From contig NZ_JAUHLI010000004.1 in the NCBI RefSeq assembly GCF_036325985.1, forward strand, positions 62,001 through 126,000: a DNA stretch of 64,000 nucleotides, given 5' to 3'. This stretch comes from Alkalimonas cellulosilytica. Its GTDB lineage: Bacteria; Pseudomonadota; Gammaproteobacteria; Enterobacterales; Alteromonadaceae. Position numbers and translations under genes: made by a program. This document shows positions 48,844-56,681 of this stretch, in pieces (position 1 is the first letter of the stretch; every line of letters starts with the position of its first letter). The notes under the pieces were generated by a model. That model saw only the letters and a list, made by a program, of their open reading frames with translations. It was not told the origin of the DNA and ran no database searches.

Positions 48844-49310
48844 TGCAGGGCAAGCAAGTCATTATTGATGCACTCAATACCTTACTGGCCAATGAGCTCA
48901 GTGCGATGGATCAGTACTTTATCCATTCGCGCATGTATCAGGATTGGGGCCTTCAGAAGCTGTATCAGCGCATCGACCATGAGTTCGACGATGAAAAAGG
49001 CCATGCCGCCGCTTTGATTGAGCGTATTTTGTTTTTGGAAGGGGTACCGGATCTGAGCAAACGCGATGGCATCAAGGTGGGCAAAGATGTCCCCGAAATG
49101 CTGCAAAATGATCTGGATGTAGAATACCGGGTGGATGCCTTACTCAAAGACACCATGGCGCTGTGCGAAAAAGAGCAGGATTACGTCACCCGCAGCATCT
49201 TGCAGCAGTTGCTGGATGACACCGAAAATGACCACGCCTATTGGCTGGAGCAACAGCTACGCCTGATCAAGCTGCTGGGCCTGCCCAACTACCTGCAATC
49301 GCAGAGTTAA
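48843..49310 (+). CDS. bfrB: Bacterioferritin subunit, ferroxidase-active, no haem Met
   Basis: 155 residues. All di-iron ligands of the Bfr family are present: Glu18, Glu51, His54, Glu94 and an E-x-x-H pair at 128/131 (one-residue insertion relative to E. coli). Position 52 is Lys rather than the haem-binding Met. Together with the preceding gene this forms a two-subunit bacterioferritin, as known in Neisseria and some other bacteria. This subunit oxidises Fe(II) and the partner binds haem for iron release. The start overlaps the end of the first gene. Confidence 0.87.
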   Translation: MQGKQVIIDALNTLLANELSAMDQYFIHSRMYQDWGLQKLYQRIDHEFDDEKGHAAALIERILFLEGVPDLSKRDGIKVGKDVPEMLQNDLDVEYRVDALLKDTMALCEKEQDYVTRSILQQLLDDTENDHAYWLEQQLRLIKLLGLPNYLQSQS

Positions 49311-49316
49311 TTTTGC

Positions 49317-49339
49317 TCCCCCTGCAGGGCAGGGGGAGT
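49317..49339 (+). terminator. Hairpin after the bacterioferritin genes
   Basis: CTCCCCCTGC / GCAGGGGGAG, a 10-bp stem with a 3-nt loop, 7 nt past the stop. No U-tract is visible. Confidence 0.5.
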
Positions 49340-49414
49340 AGTCTACAAAATGCTTTATTTCTGATTGCAATTTTGCATATCAATCAATTTTTCAGAATAA
49401 CCCCATCGATTTAA

Positions 49415-49435
49415 ATTGAGAATAATTCTCATTTG
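49415..49435. promoter_or_regulatory. Fur-box-like palindrome before ZIP gene 1
   Basis: TTGAGAATAATTCTCATTT contains the perfect palindrome GAGAATAATTCTC-like core and fits Fur half sites. It lies about 60 bp before the start codon. Confidence 0.6.
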
Positions 49436-49495
49436 ATTCAGGTTCTGTTCGGTATTTCATTCTATAATGGGTAAAACGACCCTGCGGAGTATGCA

Positions 49496-50383
49496 ATGAA
49501 TACAGCCAGCCTGAGCAAATTCAGTAAACTAACCCCACGCAAACTGCTGGGCTGGGGTATTTTGCTGCTTGGGGCTGGCTATGGCATCCAGCAGTTGGTG
49601 TTGCTGATGCAGCAGCAGGATCATGTTCGCTATGCATTTTATGCTGGTATGGCGGCAGCGGTTGCCACCGCTCTAGGAGCCATTCCAGCTTTGTTTTCCC
49701 GTCGTCTTTCTGCCCGTTTGCATGCGGCTATGTTGGGTTTTGGTGGTGGGGTGATGTTGGCAGCCAGCATTTTTTCGCTGATCGTGCCTGCACTGACCCT
49801 GTTTGAAACTAGCGCACAAAGCTGGCAAGGACCCTTGCAAGTGGCTGCTGCTATACTGTTGGGCGCTTTGCTGATGTTGGCACTGGAGCGCAGCGTGCCG
49901 CATGAACACTTTATCAAAGGAACCGAGGGGCATCAGGCACTGGCATTAAAGCGGAGTTGGTTGTTCGTTATCGCCATCATTCTACATAATATCCCGGAAG
50001 GCCTGGCCATTGGTGTTGCCTATGCCAGTGGCGATGCGGTAGGCGCTTCGGCGTTGGCGACCGGTATCTCCTTGCAGAATGTGCCGGAAGGCTTTGTGGT
50101 GGCCATGGCATTGCTTGCCGTAGGCTACAGCCGGCTGGTGGCTTTGAGCGTAGGGATGTTATCTGGTTTGGTCGAACCGGTGATGGCGGTGACCGGCGCC
50201 ATCGTGATGACAAACCCGATGCTGCTGCCCTGGGGTCTGGCGATGGCGGCAGGTGCCATGCTGTTTGTGATAAGCCATGAAATGATCCCGGAGTCGCACC
50301 GGCAGGGCCATGAAATGGCAGCGACCAATGGCCTGATGCTGGGCTTTGTGTTGATGCTGGTGCTGGATACGGCACTGGGGTAA
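49496..50383 (+). CDS. ZIP-family divalent metal transporter
   Basis: 295 residues with eight hydrophobic helices. The metal-site helices read I-I-L-H-N-I-P-E-G-L-A-I-G (about 161-173) and I-S-L-Q-N-V-P-E-G-F-V-V-A (about 190-202), the ZupT/GufA-type signature. A His-containing loop (P-H-E-H-F, G-T-E-G-H) lies before it. ZIP proteins import Zn, Fe or Mn. A Fur-like box rather than a Zur-like site is upstream, so iron or manganese is a possible cargo. GGAG stands at some distance before the ATG. Confidence 0.85.
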   Translation: MNTASLSKFSKLTPRKLLGWGILLLGAGYGIQQLVLLMQQQDHVRYAFYAGMAAAVATALGAIPALFSRRLSARLHAAMLGFGGGVMLAASIFSLIVPALTLFETSAQSWQGPLQVAAAILLGALLMLALERSVPHEHFIKGTEGHQALALKRSWLFVIAIILHNIPEGLAIGVAYASGDAVGASALATGISLQNVPEGFVVAMALLAVGYSRLVALSVGMLSGLVEPVMAVTGAIVMTNPMLLPWGLAMAAGAMLFVISHEMIPESHRQGHEMAATNGLMLGFVLMLVLDTALG

Positions 50384-50393
50384 TGAACTATTT

Positions 50394-50412
50394 TTTGTGA
50401 TAACATCACAAA
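50394..50412. promoter_or_regulatory. Zur-type palindrome before the L31B-L36B operon
   Basis: TTTGTGATAACATCACAAA has 8-bp perfect arms around AAC. It shares the TGTGAT-N3-ATCACA design with the site at 50897 and resembles the GTTATA-N-TATAAC Zur core. It is 65 bp before the L31B start. Confidence 0.65.
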
Positions 50413-50424
50413 GTAATTGCAACT

Positions 50425-50443
50425 AAGAATCATTCTCAATATT
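50425..50443. promoter_or_regulatory. Fur-like sequence before L31B
   Basis: AAGAATCATTCTCAATATT lies 13 bp after the Zur-type palindrome and looks like a partial Fur box; it may simply be the promoter. Confidence 0.35.
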
Positions 50444-50476
50444 ATTGCAGTCTCTGTATTCAATTAAGGAGATTGT

Positions 50477-50746
50477 ATGAAACCCAACATCCACCCCGAG
50501 TACCGTCAGGTACTGTTTCACGATATGGCCGCAGATGCCTATTTTTTGGTCGGTTCCACCATTCAAACCGAACGCACCAAAACCTGGAGTGACGGCAACA
50601 CCTATCCATATGTGCCGCTGGATGTGTCCAGCGCCTCGCATCCCATTTACACCGGCAAGCAGAAGCAAATCAGCAGCGAAGGCCGGATGGCCAACTTCGG
50701 CAAGAAGTTTGGTCGTTTTTTGGCAACGAAAGGAGATGCCTCATGA
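50477..50746 (+). CDS. rpmE2: Ribosomal protein L31 type B (zinc-independent)
   Basis: 89 residues starting M-K-P-N-I-H-P-E-Y-R-Q-V-L-F-H-D, the type B L31 pattern, with no CxxC zinc ribbon. Under zinc starvation it replaces the zinc-containing L31 and frees zinc; the gene is a classic Zur target. AAGGAG precedes the ATG. It overlaps the L36B gene (ATGA) and has a Zur-like palindrome upstream. Confidence 0.93.
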   Translation: MKPNIHPEYRQVLFHDMAADAYFLVGSTIQTERTKTWSDGNTYPYVPLDVSSASHPIYTGKQKQISSEGRMANFGKKFGRFLATKGDAS

Positions 50747-50868
50747 AAGTACTGTCGTCGTTGAAGTCCGCTAAAAATCGTCACCCGGACTGCCAAATCG
50801 TCAAACGGCGTGGCAAAGTTTTTGTTATTTGCAAAAGCAATCCACGCTTTAAAGCACGTCAGGGCTAG
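50743..50868 (+). CDS. rpmJ2: Ribosomal protein L36 type B
   Basis: 41 residues starting M-K-V-L-S-S-L-K-S-A-K-N-R-H-P-D-C-Q-I-V, matching YkgO, the zinc-independent paralogue of L36. The standard Cys/His zinc set is incomplete (only two Cys), as expected for the type B form. The start overlaps the L31B stop and AAGGAG is 8 nt upstream, so the two are translated together. Confidence 0.92.
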   Translation: MKVLSSLKSAKNRHPDCQIVKRRGKVFVICKSNPRFKARQG

Positions 50869-50896
50869 AGCAACAGACTCTAAACTGCGCTAGACT

Positions 50897-50917
50897 AATT
50901 GTGATATTATCACAATT
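50897..50917. promoter_or_regulatory. 21-bp perfect palindrome, Zur candidate, before ZIP gene 2
   Basis: AATTGTGATA, a central T, and the exact reverse complement of the first arm. It shares TGTGAT-N3-ATCACA with the site at 50394. It ends 11 bp before the start codon and could block transcription or translation start. The TGTGA/TCACA halves are 5 bp apart, one less than a CRP site. Confidence 0.7.
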
Positions 50918-50928
50918 CTGGAGTTGTT

Positions 50929-51672
50929 ATGCTGTGGCAGTTGATGTTGGCTGCATCCCTGGTGGTGCTGGTCGCCGTGTTCGGTGGTGTGTTATTGCTG
51001 CTGGCACGCCCCTGGCTGAAGTGGCTCCAGCCTTTGTTGTTGTGTCTGGCCATTGGTGTGTTACTGGGCAGTGCTTTTTTGCATCTGATCCCGGAAGCGT
51101 TAGAGCTCTCAGCCTCACCGCATCCGGTAATGCTGGCAGTTCTGTTCGGCTTTTTGTTGTTCCATGGACTGGAGCAGGGGCTGCACTGGCACCGGCATGA
51201 GTTACCAAGCTCAGCAGAGCGCTTGCCCTCCTATGCCCGGATGAATCTGCTGGGCGATGGCCTGCACAATGCGGTCGATGGCATTCTGATAGGCGCCAGC
51301 TTTCTGGTTGATCCGGCACTGGGCTGGGCCACCACGCTGGCGGTGGTATGGCATGAACTGCCGAAGGAATTGTCGGATGTGGCCATCCTGCTGCATGGCG
51401 GTGCCAGTTTTAAGCGTGCCATCGCATTAAATGCGCTGTGCAGCCTGCCGGTGTTTGCCGGCGCTTTGTTGCTCTATCTGGCAGGCCAATGGCTGGTATT
51501 GCCACTGGCAGCGCTATTAGCCATTACGGCAGGTGGTTTCTTGTACATTGCCTTGATCGATCTCTATCCATTGCTAAAAGGCTTATGGCAACAACGGCTG
51601 CTGTCACAGCATCTGGCCTTGTTCACCGGTATTGGCTTGATGTTGGGCTTTGTGTTGTTAGAAGGGCATTAA
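50929..51672 (+). CDS. ZIP-family zinc transporter
   Basis: 247 residues with eight hydrophobic helices. Metal ligands sit in L-G-D-G-L-H-N-A-V-D-G-I-L-I-G (about 103-117, the H-N-x-x-D-G ZIP signature) and V-V-W-H-E-L-P-K-E-L-S-D (about 138-149). An H-W-H-R-H-E cluster in the loop near 84-90 may gather metal. This is a distinct ZIP subfamily from the protein at 49496. The Zur-type palindrome directly upstream and the neighbouring zinc-free ribosomal genes make zinc import the likely role. TGGAG precedes the ATG. Confidence 0.85.
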   Translation: MLWQLMLAASLVVLVAVFGGVLLLLARPWLKWLQPLLLCLAIGVLLGSAFLHLIPEALELSASPHPVMLAVLFGFLLFHGLEQGLHWHRHELPSSAERLPSYARMNLLGDGLHNAVDGILIGASFLVDPALGWATTLAVVWHELPKELSDVAILLHGGASFKRAIALNALCSLPVFAGALLLYLAGQWLVLPLAALLAITAGGFLYIALIDLYPLLKGLWQQRLLSQHLALFTGIGLMLGFVLLEGH

Positions 51673-51707
51673 AGCCGGCTGCAAAAAGTTACAACCGGCT
51701 GCTAGCA

Positions 51708-52778
51708 CTACTCGACAGTCAGTCCTAAAAACTGAAAAGCTTGTGCCTCGGTGAACTTGGCCGAGGTTTCACCAGCATACACTTGGTTGGCATCGGCGCG
51801 CAGCACTTTGACCGGGGCATTTTCGCTGAAATCCAGTTTCGTCAGGTCGACCCAAAAGGTATTGGGCGTCAGCGCGGTTTCAAAGAAATAGCGCAGATGC
51901 TTGTGATCGGCCACCACCCGCCATTGGGTAGTGGATAAATTCGGGTAGCCTTCAATCTGATAACCATAGGGCACCGAGGTGTTTCGGATCACGCTAAAGA
52001 CACTGGCAGTGGCAATCTGAGGATCACTGGTTTGCGGAATGCTGTGGATGTAGTAGTGCGCCCGTACAAAACGATCCGGGGCTTTCACCGTACCCGGTAA
52101 AAACACATTGCCCGGAATGCTGTCCCAGTACTTTTGAATGGCCAGTTGCTGCTGGTACGGCGGATCATTGGTCATCACCACGTAAGAGGGATCATGGTGG
52201 ATCACCAGCTGGCCTTCGATGTACTCGAAAATGGCATTATCGCCGGTTGGATCCGACAACGATAAATGGATGGTGGTCATTCTATCGGTGCCTGGGATCA
52301 CATCGGTCACCACCACAAAGTCTTCCCGGCTAAGGGCTGCTACTGCTTCGGCCACGGTCGCGAAGTTATCCAACGCATACTGCGCCCACAGCGAAATGGA
52401 CAAACCTGGCCTGCCGCTATCGGGGTTAAACTCGGGGTACTCGGATTCAACCAGCCACAGCATATTGGCCACCAGGCCTTTTTCATTCATGCCATCCGAA
52501 GTGGCAATGTCCCAGGAGCTGACCGCAAGGCTGCCGTATTGGGCAGTCCAGCGTACCGAGTTATCGCCCACTTCACCCTGACGCTCGATGCCGCGTGGAA
52601 ATACCCAGAGATTGGCAGGTATTGGCATGGCAAAGTCCATGCTGCGCCCGGTCAGAATGGTCTGCTCCGGGCCCTTGTACATCACCCGGGTGCAAGCCTC
52701 TGCCTGCTGGCTGGTAATAGCGAAGGTCAGGCTGGCGGCCAGCAGCAAGCTAGTTATTGTATTCAGTGAAAATCGCAT
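51708..52778 (-). CDS. Exported choloylglycine-hydrolase-family amidase
   Basis: 356 residues from ATG 52778 (GGAG 9 nt upstream; earlier ATGs at 52787 and 52793 have no usable site). The signal peptide ends A-E-A and the mature N-terminus is Cys29 in A-C-T-R-V-M-Y, so signal cleavage itself exposes the Ntn-hydrolase nucleophile. R-S-M-D-F and Y-G-S-L-A-V, and N-D-P-P-Y near 210, match the bile-salt hydrolase/penicillin V acylase family. In marine and soil bacteria such enzymes often cleave acyl-homoserine lactones or penicillin V; the substrate is open. Confidence 0.85.
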   Translation of the reverse strand: MRFSLNTITSLLLAASLTFAITSQQAEACTRVMYKGPEQTILTGRSMDFAMPIPANLWVFPRGIERQGEVGDNSVRWTAQYGSLAVSSWDIATSDGMNEKGLVANMLWLVESEYPEFNPDSGRPGLSISLWAQYALDNFATVAEAVAALSREDFVVVTDVIPGTDRMTTIHLSLSDPTGDNAIFEYIEGQLVIHHDPSYVVMTNDPPYQQQLAIQKYWDSIPGNVFLPGTVKAPDRFVRAHYYIHSIPQTSDPQIATASVFSVIRNTSVPYGYQIEGYPNLSTTQWRVVADHKHLRYFFETALTPNTFWVDLTKLDFSENAPVKVLRADANQVYAGETSAKFTEAQAFQFLGLTVE

Positions 52779-52878
52779 CGGTTCCATCTCCATGGTTACT
52801 TTGGGATAAGCATCCTGCTTAGTCTAGTCAGGCCACACTGTTTTGACCAGATTTAGCTTTAAGCAACCTGTGCTGCCC

Positions 52879-52895
52879 TGCGACATTATGTCGCA
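52879..52895. promoter_or_regulatory. Palindrome TGCGACAT-T-ATGTCGCA before TonB receptor 4
   Basis: Perfect 8-bp arms around one base, 57 bp before the receptor start. The same sequence with one change is at 56546-56562, before the RegB-like kinase. It fits the GCGNC-type half sites bound by RegA/PrrA/RoxR regulators. Confidence 0.65.
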
Positions 52896-52951
52896 TCCCT
52901 GCGGTGTTGTGCCTCTGGTAGAGTAAATCAAGTCAATTCAGAGGTTTATTC

Positions 52952-55069
52952 ATGATTTCTAATATTTGCCTGGCACTTATGGCCATGAGTACGGCTGCCT
53001 CAGACATGCCTACCAAGGTAGCGGCTGCACCGGATGGCGTTGAAGTCATGGTAGTGACCAGCAGCCGTCAGGCGCAGGCACTAACCAACCTGGCGGAATC
53101 GGTCGCTGTGTTGGGTGAAGACAGCATCCAGAATGTCAGCCCCGGCCACCCGGCCGAGCTGTTAAACCGGGTATCCGGGGTGCATGTCAATGACTTGGGT
53201 GGGGAAGGGCATATGACCGCTATTCGCCAGCCTATCACCACCGGCGGGGTTTACCTTTTTTTGGAAGATGGCCTGCCAACCCGGCCAACCGGCTTTTTTA
53301 ACCACAATGGGCTGTACGAAATTGATATGCCAAATTCCGGCCGGGTGGAAGTGACCAAGGGGCCGGGTTCTGCGCTCTACGGCAGCGATGCCATTGGCGG
53401 CATTTTTAATATTTTAACCCTAGAGCCGACCGATCAGCTCAGTGGCCGGCTGCAGGCAGAGCTTGGCAGCGATGGCTGGCAACGTGGCCTGATGGCCGTG
53501 AGCGGTGCTTTGAATGCCCAGCACCGGGCCCGGCTGCAACTGAATCGCACCCAAAGCGATGGCTTTCGGGAAGAAGCCGATTATCAGCGTTTTTCCAGCA
53601 GCTTGCGGCTCGACAGTGACCTCACACCGCAGCTGCAACTTAAAACCCTGGCCAGTTTTGGCAGCATTGACCAAAGTGGCACCTCGGGCTTAAACCAGGC
53701 TGATTTTACCAGCAATCCGCGCAAAAACCGCTTTCATGGCGATATGGGCGCGCGCGATGTGCAGGCGTTTCGGTTATCGACGGAACTGCGTTATCAGCTG
53801 TCCGATCGCAGCGAATGGATGCTGACACCCTTTTACCGCAACAACCGCTCGGATCTGATGCCCAGTTGGATGCTGACCTATGATCCGGTGCTGCAATCCA
53901 CCCGTTTTTCCTCCTATGGGCTACTGACACAGTTCTCGCAGCAGGCGTCAGCGGACTTCAACTGGACAGCCGGGTTGGATCTGGACGTGACACCTGCCAC
54001 CTTCCGCGAGCAGCAAATCAGCATCGTGATGCAAGAGGATATTTTTGTTGATTACCAACAAACCGGGCGAACCAATTACCACTACGATGCAGATCAAACC
54101 AGCATCTCGCCCTATGCGCAGTTGCAATGGTTTGCTTCAGATCAATGGATCCTAAGCCTGGGCGCCCGGTACGACTGGTTTGAAGTCGATTACACCGATC
54201 GGCTGGATCCGTCGGTGCCACAGCAAGTAGGACGTACTACCTGGCTTCGGCCCGAGTCGCAGCGCATTCGCTACCAGCAACTTAGCCCCAAGTTCGGCGT
54301 TGTTTACAAGCTGGCCTCGAATCAACAGCTGTATGCCAATCGCCGCCATGCCTTTCGGGTGCCTTCGGTCGGGCAGGTGTTTCGCCCGGGTTCCAGTCAG
54401 GATACCACCGAGCTGAAACCGGTCACCGCCATCAACCATGAGCTGGGCTGGAGGGCGCAGCTGGATGGACTGCGACTGGATGCCAGTGTCTACGACTTGC
54501 AAATCAAAGACGATGTGGTCAGTTACATTGATGGCAACACCCGCAAGGTTATCAATGCCGGCCAAACCTCGCATCGGGGGCTGGAGCTGATGGCCAGCTG
54601 GCAACTCAGCGACGCCTGGACGTGGAACCTCAGTGGCACCTTTACCCGGCAAAAGTACCGTGATTTTCAGTATTTATTTAGCTGCTTTCCGCCGGCCTGT
54701 GTGCCTGCTATCAACGAAACCCGCAACTTTGCTGGCTTTGAGGTGGGCAAAGCGCCGCGTCAGCTTTGGCAAAGCAGCCTGAGTTACCAGCCACTCAGCA
54801 TGGAGGGGCTCTGGCTGGAGCTGGAATGGCAGCAAGTTGGCCGCTACTACACCGATGAGACCAACACCAATACTTACCCAGGGCATGATCTGTTCCATCT
54901 GCGGGCGCGCTATCAAATGGGCGAGCACTGGCAGCTGGCGATTCGGTTAATGAACCTGACCGATAAGAACTATTCTACCCTGACCAGCAATCAGGTAGGC
55001 TCGACCGACATCGACTACCGGCCCGGCATGCCGCGCAGCGTTTTTGTCTCGGCCACCTGGCAATTTTAA
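52952..55069 (+). CDS. TonB-dependent receptor (ligand unknown)
   Basis: 705 residues. The signal sequence is short (about 1-18, with a further Ala-rich stretch), the TonB box is near V-E-V-M-V-V-T-S-S, and the plug contains P-A-E-L-L-N-R-V-S-G-V-H-V, G-R-V-E-V-T-K-G-P-G-S-A-L-Y-G-S-D-A-I-G-G and L-E-D-G-L-P-T-R-P-T-G-F. The barrel ends V-F-V-S-A-T-W-Q-F. No Fur box is upstream; instead a RegA-type palindrome is present. It is followed after 24 nt by a PepSY membrane protein. A non-iron metal or a metal complex is possible, by context only. Confidence 0.8.
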   Translation: MISNICLALMAMSTAASDMPTKVAAAPDGVEVMVVTSSRQAQALTNLAESVAVLGEDSIQNVSPGHPAELLNRVSGVHVNDLGGEGHMTAIRQPITTGGVYLFLEDGLPTRPTGFFNHNGLYEIDMPNSGRVEVTKGPGSALYGSDAIGGIFNILTLEPTDQLSGRLQAELGSDGWQRGLMAVSGALNAQHRARLQLNRTQSDGFREEADYQRFSSSLRLDSDLTPQLQLKTLASFGSIDQSGTSGLNQADFTSNPRKNRFHGDMGARDVQAFRLSTELRYQLSDRSEWMLTPFYRNNRSDLMPSWMLTYDPVLQSTRFSSYGLLTQFSQQASADFNWTAGLDLDVTPATFREQQISIVMQEDIFVDYQQTGRTNYHYDADQTSISPYAQLQWFASDQWILSLGARYDWFEVDYTDRLDPSVPQQVGRTTWLRPESQRIRYQQLSPKFGVVYKLASNQQLYANRRHAFRVPSVGQVFRPGSSQDTTELKPVTAINHELGWRAQLDGLRLDASVYDLQIKDDVVSYIDGNTRKVINAGQTSHRGLELMASWQLSDAWTWNLSGTFTRQKYRDFQYLFSCFPPACVPAINETRNFAGFEVGKAPRQLWQSSLSYQPLSMEGLWLELEWQQVGRYYTDETNTNTYPGHDLFHLRARYQMGEHWQLAIRLMNLTDKNYSTLTSNQVGSTDIDYRPGMPRSVFVSATWQF

Positions 55070-55093
55070 GGCAGAAGGTAGGAGGATGCAGTG

Positions 55094-56530
55094 ATGACCA
55101 CATCAAACGCAATACGCACCAGCCAGTTGGTGCGCTGGCACCGTGTACTGCTCTGGCTGGGTGGCATCACTTTGCTGCTGTTTGCGCTAACCGGGGTGTC
55201 GCATCCCATTATGAGTTGGACCGGCCCACAGGCCGTCACCATGCGACCGCCAACACTCAGTTTGAGCGAAGCCGAACTGAATCAGGCCATGCAGCGGTTG
55301 CAGCAAGCCAATCTGCCCGCTCAGTCGCTGGTGAAGCTGGTGCCCTACCAGCAGCAGGTGCTGTTGCAGCTGACCTCGGATTTGCAAAGTCCACGCCAGT
55401 ACCTGAGCTTGTATGATGAAGCCAGTGCCATCAGCGATCAGCAGATGGCGATCTGGCTGGCCAGTCATTACAGCGGTTTGGAGGAAACCCAGGTGCGCAG
55501 CAGCCGGTTGCAAACCGAATTCGACAGCGCCTACCCGTCGGTCAATCGCTTATTGCCGGTGTGGCAGGTCGATTTTGATTCCGGGCTTAGTCTGTATGTG
55601 CATACCGAAACTCTGAGCCTCGCGGGCATTACCAATGCGTACAAAACCAACTTGCAGGCGCTGTTTCGCCAGTTTCACAGCTGGCAATGGCTGGATGGGG
55701 TGCCGATTATCAAAGCTCTGGTGATGACAGTGCTGTTGGGCAGTGCCTTGCTGCTGGTGCTGACTGGCGGCTGGTTGTTGCTGCGCCTGCCGTTTAAGGC
55801 AAAACGTCGCGGCCTGCGCCGCTGGCACTATCTGCTGTCCTGGGGGTTATTGCTGCCGGTGACGCTGTATTTGCTGACCGGCATCTACCACTTTGCCTAC
55901 AAGTATGTAAAGCCCGATACACTGGGCTTAACGGCCAGCAATGCTCAACCGTTGCCAGAACAGTGGCAGCTGCCGGCAGGCGTGTTGCCGACCGATGCGG
56001 TGCTAAACAGTGCCAGTCTGGTACAGGGGCCCGCTTCGCACTGGTACTGGCGTTTATCGCTGCACAATGCAACTCAGCAGGCCGACCGGCACAGCCGCTT
56101 TGCCGGCCAGGCATCCGAGCGCGGGGCGCTCTTTATCCCGCTGCTGTCGGATGCACCGGCGCTGGACGATGCTTCGTATGCGCAGCTGTTGGCGGAGCGC
56201 TTTATTGGGCTAACCCCCGAAGCGATATCCAGGCAACAGCTGGTACAGCGTTTTGGGCCGGATTACGATTTTCGCAACAAGCGCCTGCCGGTCTGGCAGC
56301 TCGATTATGCCAAGGGGCGGATTTTTGTCGACAGTGCCAGCGGTCAGTTGGTGGAGCAACAAAGCCGCAGCAGTCGCTATGAGCGTTACAGCTTTTCCTT
56401 TGTGCACAAATGGGGCATTTTGCAGCCCTGGCTGGGGCGCGATGGCCGCGATAAGGTGGTAGTGGCCATGATGGCACTGGTTTTGCTGCTGGCCGGCATG
56501 GGCTTTGCGATGCGGCTTAGACGGCGTTAG
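55094..56530 (+). CDS. PepSY-domain membrane protein
   Basis: 478 residues from ATG 55094 (AGGAGGA upstream). There are four transmembrane helices (about 18-38, 205-230, 250-275, 455-475) with two large periplasmic PepSY regions. W-H-R-V-L-L-W-L-G-G starts the first helix, F-H-S-W-Q-W-L follows the first loop, and Y-H-F-A-Y-K-Y is in the third helix. His residues in helices and loops resemble those that bind haem in PepSY_TM reductases. It is co-transcribed with the receptor, so it may act in metal reduction or release at the inner membrane (inference). Confidence 0.75.
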   Translation: MTTSNAIRTSQLVRWHRVLLWLGGITLLLFALTGVSHPIMSWTGPQAVTMRPPTLSLSEAELNQAMQRLQQANLPAQSLVKLVPYQQQVLLQLTSDLQSPRQYLSLYDEASAISDQQMAIWLASHYSGLEETQVRSSRLQTEFDSAYPSVNRLLPVWQVDFDSGLSLYVHTETLSLAGITNAYKTNLQALFRQFHSWQWLDGVPIIKALVMTVLLGSALLLVLTGGWLLLRLPFKAKRRGLRRWHYLLSWGLLLPVTLYLLTGIYHFAYKYVKPDTLGLTASNAQPLPEQWQLPAGVLPTDAVLNSASLVQGPASHWYWRLSLHNATQQADRHSRFAGQASERGALFIPLLSDAPALDDASYAQLLAERFIGLTPEAISRQQLVQRFGPDYDFRNKRLPVWQLDYAKGRIFVDSASGQLVEQQSRSSRYERYSFSFVHKWGILQPWLGRDGRDKVVVAMMALVLLLAGMGFAMRLRRR

Positions 56531-56545
56531 TCTTTGCTGAGCAGC

Positions 56546-56562
56546 TGCGACACTATGTCGCA
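56546..56562. promoter_or_regulatory. Palindrome TGCGACAC-T-ATGTCGCA before the RegB-like kinase
   Basis: One mismatch from the perfect palindrome at 52879. It lies 120 bp before the kinase start, fitting autoregulation by the RegA-like response regulator. Confidence 0.6.
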
Positions 56563-56681
56563 TGGTGCTTTGGGGAGGCAGCAGGTATTCTTAGTAGAGA
56601 CTTTTCCACTGCTGTGCGATAGTCTGTAATGACATTTTGCAACGGCTGCCTGGCAGCCGTCTTTTTTGTGGAATCCATGTC

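Noticed and set aside
50897..50917. CRP binding site
   Set aside because: TGTGA and TCACA are separated by 5 bp rather than 6, and the genes downstream fit zinc control better.
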